This document shows positions 5,665-9,855 of a stretch of DNA of 9,855 nt, one piece after another; positions within the stretch are counted from its first letter, which is position 1; every line of letters begins with the position of its first letter. The notes under the pieces are model-generated. The model was not told the origin of the DNA. It searched no databases and worked only from the letters and a program-made list of their open reading frames with translations. This stretch comes from Pseudomonadota bacterium (GTDB taxonomy: Bacteria; Pseudomonadota; Alphaproteobacteria; UBA8366; JADFVY01): positions 1 to 9,855 of the forward strand of contig DAOVHN010000042.1 of the NCBI GenBank assembly GCA_030671915.1. Direction: 5' to 3'. The translations under genes were made by a program, and so were the position numbers.

Positions 5665-7716
5665 TCAATCCCCTGCTCCGACATCCCGCATCTCGCCCGC
5701 GGCCAGCGCCTCGTCCAGGCAGGCGCCGACGTCGATTCCCCCGAAGCCCGCATCGTTCCGCCACTCGAAAGTATGGCCGGGAAGGGGCGCCGCGGTGCGC
5801 CTCAGGATACCGATGATCTGGGCCGCTGTTAGTTGCGGCGCAATGGCCAGCATAAGGCCCGCCACCCCTGCGACATACGGGCTGGCCATGCTGGTGCCCG
5901 ACTTCGCGATCCATCGTGCATCGTCGTCGAACCCGTTTGCAGCCAGGATATTCGTGCCGGGAGCGGCAATGTCGGGCTTTTCGCGGCCGTCGCGCGTTGG
6001 TCCCTGGCTGGAACTGGGATTGATGCGTTCCTGATCCGCGTCCAGGTTGGCGACGCCGACGATCCGCGCACCGCAGGCCAGTGTGCTGATCGAACTGTTG
6101 TCGACATTCGTCGCCTCGGCAAAAAAGGAGGGGAACCGCCAATAGGCCCTTTCGCCGATACGGGCGATTTCCATGGGGTCGTCGCGCTCGATCCATCCGT
6201 GGTAGCGGCCGTCACGGATTTGCTGGCCGATGAGGCGCACAGACCAGACACCTGGCGCTATCCCGACAACGGCCTCCTGCGTCATGAACGGCGCCAGATA
6301 GATCGATATCCGGTTGTGGCCGTTTCCCGTATCATAGAGCTCGTTGAAAATGGACAGGACCGTCCGGTCGGGCAGAAGCTTGTTCTTCATGAACTCCCCC
6401 GGCTTGACCATGGTCGTCCAGTCGCCGCCGGGTGGCCGCACCTGAACCGCGATCCGGTCTTGGGGCGCGTACCAGATCTCCAGTTCATTCTCCGAAATAT
6501 CCTCGATCCCGTCACCGACGACGACCCAATCGAGCCGGGTCTCGAGATCGGAGGCCACGATCCGCCCCGATGTATGGATTCGGCCCATGATGAAACCGAT
6601 ATCGCGGGCGTGCTGCGGGGCTTCCTGTCCGGCGTTGCCCGCGGCGACGCAAACTGCTCGGCCAGGTTGCGTCAACGCGTAGTCGATCCAGCGACTCATA
6701 GCGGACGAATCGTCGTGCGCGCCCCCGTTCGTGCCAAGCGATATGTTGACCGTAACGGCGTCAACCTCAAGTTCCTTGCCGATATCCAGAAGGTAGTCGA
6801 CTGCGTGGACGATTCGGGCGGTGTCGTAGAACGATAGCCGCCGATCGAGTTCGGAGGTCGGCAGCGACAGCAGAACCCCGGCGATCTTCGCATGCCGACA
6901 GATACCGCTTTTGCCCGCCGCAATGCTTGCGACGTGGGTGCCGTGCGATCCCGCCGCCATCTGCGACTGCGGCTCTAATAGGTGCGCAGGTAATCCGGCG
7001 CTCTGGGAGCTGGCGATGGCATGGTTCATATGCTCGTCAGTTATTTCGCCGCCGTAGTCATAGTTCTTCGGCTGCTTGCGGTGCCTGCCTGCCTGGTCTG
7101 CCTGGTCCCATATGCGTGTGAAGCGCGTCTTGCCCTCTTCGTCGAGAAAATCCGGATGCGCGAAATCGAATCCTCCTACATCCACGATGCCCACCAGGAT
7201 GTTTTCACCGAAATGATGAGCATTTTCGCGCTGCTCGATACCCGCGATGATTGGCGGACCGTGTGCGTCGTCGGACAGACCTTCGTCCATCGCTCGGGGC
7301 GATTGCAGGGTGTCGGCCAGCCGGACCGATACGACGCCGGGTTTGTTCGAAAGCTTATTTATATCTTCCAGCGTTCCGCGCAGTGTGCAGATCCTGCCGC
7401 GCCGGCCGGTCACCAACTGGCTCTTTAAAGTCGCGTCCTCGCTGGCCAACTGGGCGAATACCTCGACCTCGATTTCGTTGGTTGCCGCATCGTTGACACC
7501 CTTCTTGAGGCGGCTCAGCCGCTCGGGTTTCGCCTTGACGCTTTGTTCGGCCTCGAAGATGCTGCGCTGAAGCTTGAGGTCGAGTTGTTCGATAAACTTT
7601 TGTTTGGCGACCCGAACTCCGCCGCATAACTCGGCGCGAACAGAGTTCACCGCGACCGACGACCTCCCCACAGTGCGAAGCCGACCCTCGAACATATCGG
7701 AGGAGAATATTTTCAT
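5665..7716 (-). CDS. Subtilisin-family (S8) serine protease with large insertion
   Basis: A 683-residue S8 peptidase. The catalytic residues are Asp179 (GIVDVGG; Val replaces the usual Ser/Thr after Asp), His258 (GSHGTHVA) and Ser609 (SGTSMASP), with oxyanion Asn361 (AAGNAG). Residues about 80-140 look like an I9-type prodomain (ending KPGVVSVRLAD). About 248 residues lie between Asn361 and Ser609; motifs such as LEIWYAPQDRIAVQVRPPGG and PGVWSVRLIG...DGRYHGWIE resemble the jelly-roll insertion of the clostridial CspB group. There is no signal peptide or anchor, so it is probably cytoplasmic. The start at 7716 is chosen because a plausible promoter (7746-7774) lies just upstream; an in-frame ATG at 7782 would lie upstream of that promoter. 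The ribosome site (AGGA) is weak, so the start is moderately certain. The MBL-fold gene follows directly. Confidence 0.88.
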   Translation of the reverse strand: MKIFSSDMFEGRLRTVGRSSVAVNSVRAELCGGVRVAKQKFIEQLDLKLQRSIFEAEQSVKAKPERLSRLKKGVNDAATNEIEVEVFAQLASEDATLKSQLVTGRRGRICTLRGTLEDINKLSNKPGVVSVRLADTLQSPRAMDEGLSDDAHGPPIIAGIEQRENAHHFGENILVGIVDVGGFDFAHPDFLDEEGKTRFTRIWDQADQAGRHRKQPKNYDYGGEITDEHMNHAIASSQSAGLPAHLLEPQSQMAAGSHGTHVASIAAGKSGICRHAKIAGVLLSLPTSELDRRLSFYDTARIVHAVDYLLDIGKELEVDAVTVNISLGTNGGAHDDSSAMSRWIDYALTQPGRAVCVAAGNAGQEAPQHARDIGFIMGRIHTSGRIVASDLETRLDWVVVGDGIEDISENELEIWYAPQDRIAVQVRPPGGDWTTMVKPGEFMKNKLLPDRTVLSIFNELYDTGNGHNRISIYLAPFMTQEAVVGIAPGVWSVRLIGQQIRDGRYHGWIERDDPMEIARIGERAYWRFPSFFAEATNVDNSSISTLACGARIVGVANLDADQERINPSSSQGPTRDGREKPDIAAPGTNILAANGFDDDARWIAKSGTSMASPYVAGVAGLMLAIAPQLTAAQIIGILRRTAAPLPGHTFEWRNDAGFGGIDVGACLDEALAAGEMRDVGAGD

Positions 7717-7745
7717 GGTCCTAAGCCTCGATTTCTGTGCCGACA

Positions 7746-7774
7746 ACAATACGCGTAATAAGGGCAAAAAGCAA
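7746..7774 (-). promoter_or_regulatory. Candidate promoter of the protease/MBL operon
   Basis: On the minus strand, TTGCTT (7769-7774) and TATTGT (7746-7751) are separated by exactly 17 bases. Transcription would begin near 7739, giving a leader of about 23 bases to the ATG at 7716. The match to the sigma-70 consensus is moderate, so this is a prediction only. Confidence 0.4.
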
Positions 7775-7924
7775 CCCTGCATTAATCATTCCGGGCAACG
7801 ATCCGGCGTCGCCGGGCCCGGACAGAGGCCGCGTGGCAGCGAACGCTTTGTGAAATGTGACGTTTGACCCCAAGCCAAGGAGTTTTCAGGGATTTAATTT
7901 GGTTTCCGATATCGTAGCAACGAA

Positions 7925-7953
7925 TTGACGTTTACGTAAACTGCCGTTAACCT
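7925..7953 (+). promoter_or_regulatory. Predicted liuR promoter (leaderless transcript)
   Basis: TTGACG (7925-7930, five of six matches to the -35 consensus) and TAACCT (7948-7953, a weaker -10) are separated by 17 bases. The expected start of transcription falls at about 7960-7961, that is, on the liuR ATG at 7961. No Shine-Dalgarno sequence is present upstream of that ATG, which agrees with a leaderless mRNA. Confidence 0.6.
7930..7941. promoter_or_regulatory. LiuR/GnyR operator, perfect palindrome GTTTACGTAAAC
   Basis: A 12-bp perfect palindrome lies in the spacer of the predicted liuR promoter, where MerR-family regulators bind. It resembles the LiuR-type motif (TTTACGTAAA core) that I recall for branched-chain degradation genes in proteobacteria. 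It points to autoregulation of liuR and, by read-through, of the genes downstream. I saw no second copy in the window, including upstream of the cluster that starts at 239. Confidence 0.75.
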
Positions 7954-7960
7954 CCCGTCC

Positions 7961-8374
7961 ATGGCTGATGGAGACGGGGTTCAGGAATTTTCGATCGGCG
8001 TGCTGGCGCGTGAGTTCGGGGTGACGACGCGGACCATCCGTTATTACGAGGACGAGGGTCTGCTGTCGCCGGCACGGCGCGGGCAGAAGCGCGTCTACGG
8101 GCCGCGCGAACGGGTGCGGCTGCGGCTGATCCTGCGCGGCAAGCGGCTGGGCTTTAGCATCGCCGAAATCCGTGAAATCCTCGACATGTACGAGTCCGAG
8201 CCGGGTGAGGCCGGCCAGTTGCGCCACCTGATCGGCAAGATCGCCGAGCGCCGCGCCGCGCTGGAGCGCCAACGCGCCGATATCGACCAGACCATGGCCG
8301 ACATGGCGGAGATCGAGGCGCGCTGCGAACGGGCGCTGGCCGCAATGGCGCCCGCTAAGAGGAGGGCGTCGTGA
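7961..8374 (+). CDS. liuR: MerR-family regulator LiuR/GnyR of leucine/branched-chain degradation
   Basis: A 137-residue MerR regulator. The winged helix-turn-helix starts at FSIGVLAREFGV (10-21) and continues with TTRTIRYYEDEGLLSPAR (22-39), RVYGPRERVRLRLILRGKRLGFS (44-66) and IAEIREILDMY (68-78). Residues about 85-128 form a dimerising helix with heptad-like spacing. The YYEDEGLLSPAR and LILRGKRLGFS wording is typical of the GnyR/LiuR subgroup, which controls isovaleryl-CoA and related catabolic genes. The operator in its own promoter and the isovaleryl-CoA dehydrogenase gene two genes downstream support the assignment. There is no classical metal-binding cysteine cluster (a single Cys122), so metal sensing is unlikely. 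The effector is not evident from the sequence. Its start is fixed by the leaderless promoter. Confidence 0.88.
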   Translation: MADGDGVQEFSIGVLAREFGVTTRTIRYYEDEGLLSPARRGQKRVYGPRERVRLRLILRGKRLGFSIAEIREILDMYESEPGEAGQLRHLIGKIAERRAALERQRADIDQTMADMAEIEARCERALAAMAPAKRRAS

Positions 8375-8395
8375 GGCGCTACGAAAGGAAGATGG

Positions 8396-8654
8396 ACCAC
8401 AGAGACACAGAGACACAGAGGGGGCTGGCGATTCGTGTGAGATCACGCCGAGGTTATTCCGCTTCAAAAATCGCCAAAGGGGGATGTGGGGATAGGGGAG
8501 ATAGGGGGATAAGGAAGGATCGCGGCCGGTGGCCGCAAATAAGTCCTTATCTTCATATCCCCCTTATCCCCATATCTCCCTTGTTGCGCCCCGACCAGCG
8601 GCAGAGTCGAGGGGAGGATGGAAGAGAATCTCCGTGTCTCTGTGTCTCTGCGGT
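8396..8654. repeat. Palindromic MITE-like intergenic element with terminal inverted repeats
   Basis: This 259-bp element fills most of the 328-bp gap between liuR and the thioesterase gene. Its ends, 8396-8420 and 8630-8654, are 25-bp inverted repeats matching at 23 positions, built from ACAGAG/GACACAG units. Inside, 8475-8515 and 8544-8583 form a second imperfect inverted pair (including ATAAGGA/TCCTTAT), and at the centre GCGGCC-GGT-GGCCGC (8522-8536) makes a perfect hairpin. The inner arms and central hairpin share a centre near 8529, and the terminal repeats are centred within a few bases of it, so the element could fold almost end to end. The ACAGAGACACAG ends are familiar from intergenic repeats in many bacterial genomes, whose translation gives peptides such as HRDTETQR. 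It encodes no transposase. The rest of the gap (8375-8395, 8655-8702) holds only a T7 run (8660-8666) and a weak G-rich ribosome site (8691-8695). Confidence 0.85.
8479..8508 (+). other. Four-tract G-quadruplex motif
   Basis: Four runs of G (8479-8483, 8488-8491, 8495-8498 and 8504-8508) are separated by loops of 4, 3 and 5 bases, which satisfies the usual G-quadruplex rule with tracts of at least four. The motif is the left inner arm of the palindromic element. The opposite arm carries only three matching G runs on the minus strand (complement of 8559-8580), so the motif is asymmetric. It would be present in RNA reading from liuR towards the thioesterase gene. Folding is inferred from sequence only. 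Confidence 0.7.
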
Positions 8655-8702
8655 AATCCTTTTTTTCGCCCGGTTCATGCAGGTTCGTGCGGGGGCGCGC
8701 CC

Positions 8703-9161
8703 ATGACCGCCTTCGAAACCCGCAACCCCGATTTCGAGCGCGTCGTGCGCGACAGCTTTGCGCGGCAGGCTTTCATGAACACGCTGGGGGCCGAACTGCT
8801 GCTTGTCGAGCCGGGGCGGACGGAGATCGCGCTGGCCTACGATGAAGGGTTGACGCAGCAGCATGGCTATTTCCATGGCGGCGTGATCGGCACGTTGGCC
8901 GACAATGCGGGCGGTTACGCGGCCTTCTCGCTGATGCCGGCGGAAATGACGGTGCTGACCGTCGAGTACAAACTGAATATCGTTGCGCCCGCCAAGGGCG
9001 AGCGGCTGATCGCCCGCGGCCAGGTGTTGCGTCCGGGCCGCACGCTGACGGTCACCCGCTCGGACGTATTCGCCGTGGACGGTGGACAGGAGAAACTCTG
9101 CGCCACCGGCCTGCAAACCCTGATGTGCCTCGAGCCCGCGCCGCACCGGCCGGCCGGCTGA
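8703..9161 (+). CDS. PaaI-family hotdog thioesterase
   Basis: A 152-residue hotdog-fold acyl-CoA thioesterase of the PaaI/YdiI type, normal in length for the family. The active-site region is [20 protein letters not shown] (52-71), with His58-Gly59-Gly60 at the helix start and Asp67 as the likely nucleophile or base. The later strands [20 protein letters not shown] and [17 protein letters not shown] fit the fold. Such enzymes hydrolyse acyl-CoA and can release CoA from stalled intermediates. The start at 8703 was chosen because the family N-terminus (about 20-30 residues before the first strand) begins here and anything earlier reads into the palindromic element; the ribosome site (GGGGG, 8691-8695) is poor. 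It lies 14 bp upstream of the isovaleryl-CoA dehydrogenase gene, so a role in branched-chain acyl-CoA homeostasis is likely but inferred. Confidence 0.87.
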   Translation: MTAFETRNPDFERVVRDSFARQAFMNTLGAELLLVEPGRTEIALAYDEGLTQQHGYFHGGVIGTLADNAGGYAAFSLMPAEMTVLTVEYKLNIVAPAKGERLIARGQVLRPGRTLTVTRSDVFAVDGGQEKLCATGLQTLMCLEPAPHRPAG

Positions 9162-9175
9162 ATTCGGAGACCGTA

Positions 9176-9855
9176 ATGTCCATACCCAACGCCCCCGCAT
9201 CCTTCGATTTCGATCTGGGCGAGACCGCCGACATGCTGCGCGAGCAGGTGGCGAATTTCGCGGCCGCCGAGATTGCGCCGCGCGCCGAGGAAATCGACCG
9301 GACCAACGAATTCCCCATGGACCTCTGGCCCAGGATGGGCGCCATGGGATTGCTTGGCGTGACGGTCGAGGAGGAATACGGCGGCGCCGCCATGGGCTAT
9401 CTGGAACATGTGGTGGCGATGGAGGAAATCAGCCGGGCGTCCGCCAGCGTGGGCCTCAGCTACGGCGCGCATTCCAATCTCTGCGTCAACCAGATCAGCC
9501 GCAACGGCAGCGAGGAGCAAAAACAGCGCTACCTGCCCAAGCTGATCTCCGGCGAGCATGTCGGCGCGCTGGCGATGAGCGAGCCGGGCGCGGGCTCCGA
9601 CGTGGTGTCGATGAAACTGCGGGCGACGCGCAAGGGCGACCGCTATATCTTCAACGGCACCAAGATGTGGATCACCAACGGGCCGGACGCGGACACGCTG
9701 GTTGTCTACGCCAAGACCGACCCGGAGGCGGGCAGCAAGGGCATTACGGTCTTCCTGATCGAGAAGGGGTTCGAGGGTTTCTCCACCGCGCAGAAGCTGG
9801 ACAAGCTGGGCATGCGCGAGTCCAACTCCTGCGAACTGTTGTGCGAGGATTGCGA
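9176..9855 (+). CDS. ivd: Isovaleryl-CoA dehydrogenase, N-terminal part (runs off window)
   Basis: The first 226 codons of an acyl-CoA dehydrogenase that is cut by the window edge. ATG 9176 follows GGAGA (9166-9170) by 5 bases. The text is very close to isovaleryl-CoA dehydrogenases: [20 protein letters not shown] (85-104), [20 protein letters not shown] (119-138), [18 protein letters not shown] (165-182) and [14 protein letters not shown] (201-214). MSEPGAGSD and WITNG line the FAD/substrate site in this family. The enzyme oxidises isovaleryl-CoA to 3-methylcrotonyl-CoA in leucine breakdown and passes electrons to electron-transfer flavoprotein. The family's catalytic glutamate (Glu254 in the human enzyme) lies beyond the window and cannot be checked. 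The upstream liuR supports the name; carboxylase (mcc/liu) genes would be expected next. Confidence 0.92.
   Translation, partial: MSIPNAPASFDFDLGETADMLREQVANFAAAEIAPRAEEIDRTNEFPMDLWPRMGAMGLLGVTVEEEYGGAAMGYLEHVVAMEEISRASASVGLSYGAHSNLCVNQISRNGSEEQKQRYLPKLISGEHVGALAMSEPGAGSDVVSMKLRATRKGDRYIFNGTKMWITNGPDADTLVVYAKTDPEAGSKGITVFLIEKGFEGFSTAQKLDKLGMRESNSCELLCEDC

Noticed and set aside
5833..6837. Open frame of 334 codons on the plus strand opposite the protease
   Set aside because: The protease catalytic motifs are on the other strand and span this region; the plus-strand product shows no family features.
7715..7867. Small plus-strand frame (50 codons) with GGAGGAG 9 bases before its ATG, overlapping the protease start
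   Set aside because: The product is a polar, low-complexity peptide with no known similarity, and the ATG is the unavoidable complement of the CATG at the protease start. The good ribosome site is probably chance.
8529..8702. N-terminal extension of the thioesterase into the palindromic element
   Set aside because: The extension derives from repeat sequence, and the protein beginning at 8703 already has the full length expected for the family.
8371..8706. Open frame reading through the palindromic element (contains HRDTETQR)
   Set aside because: The peptide comes from translating a repeat; such peptides are familiar spurious annotations.

Overview
The window looks like a chromosomal stretch of a GC-rich alphaproteobacterium, perhaps Rhodospirillales-like. 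The basis is strong G/C preference at third codon positions, a GnyR/LiuR-type MerR regulator with its operator next to an isovaleryl-CoA dehydrogenase gene, and an intergenic palindrome (146-190) of a kind I recall from alphaproteobacterial genomes. This placement is from recognition by eye; no search was run.

Left part (1-4202, + strand): after a probable tail of an upstream gene and the palindromic repeat comes a tight cluster. It encodes a PaaG-like enoyl-CoA hydratase/isomerase-family protein lacking both hydratase glutamates, a PaaK-like aryl/acyl-CoA ligase, a second family member with both glutamates, and an FMN-dependent nitronate monooxygenase-family oxidoreductase. The gaps are 7 bp, a 4-base ATGA overlap and 28 bp, which suggests one operon. 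The set fits activation of a carboxylic acid to a CoA thioester followed by double-bond isomerisation and hydration. The substrate cannot be read from the sequence.

Centre (4318-7716, - strand): a two-gene cassette points the other way. A cytoplasmic subtilisin-family (S8) protease with a prodomain-like N-terminus and a CspB-like insertion lies 3 bp upstream of a soluble ComEC-like metallo-beta-lactamase-fold protein. Neither has an evident export signal or membrane segment. The pair is unrelated to the surrounding catabolism, is locally less GC-rich, and is the best candidate for an undescribed (possibly defence or conflict) system. A candidate promoter precedes it at 7746-7774.

Right part (7925-9855, + strand): a leucine/branched-chain degradation locus. 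liuR appears to be leaderless and autoregulated: a perfect 12-bp palindrome sits inside the 17-bp spacer of its predicted promoter. Downstream are a PaaI-type hotdog thioesterase and the first 226 codons of isovaleryl-CoA dehydrogenase. Between liuR and the thioesterase lies a 259-bp palindromic, MITE-like element with 25-bp terminal inverted repeats (23/25 matching), a strong four-tract G-quadruplex motif and a T7 run just after its right end.

No tRNA, rRNA, CRISPR array, integrase or transposase gene was seen.
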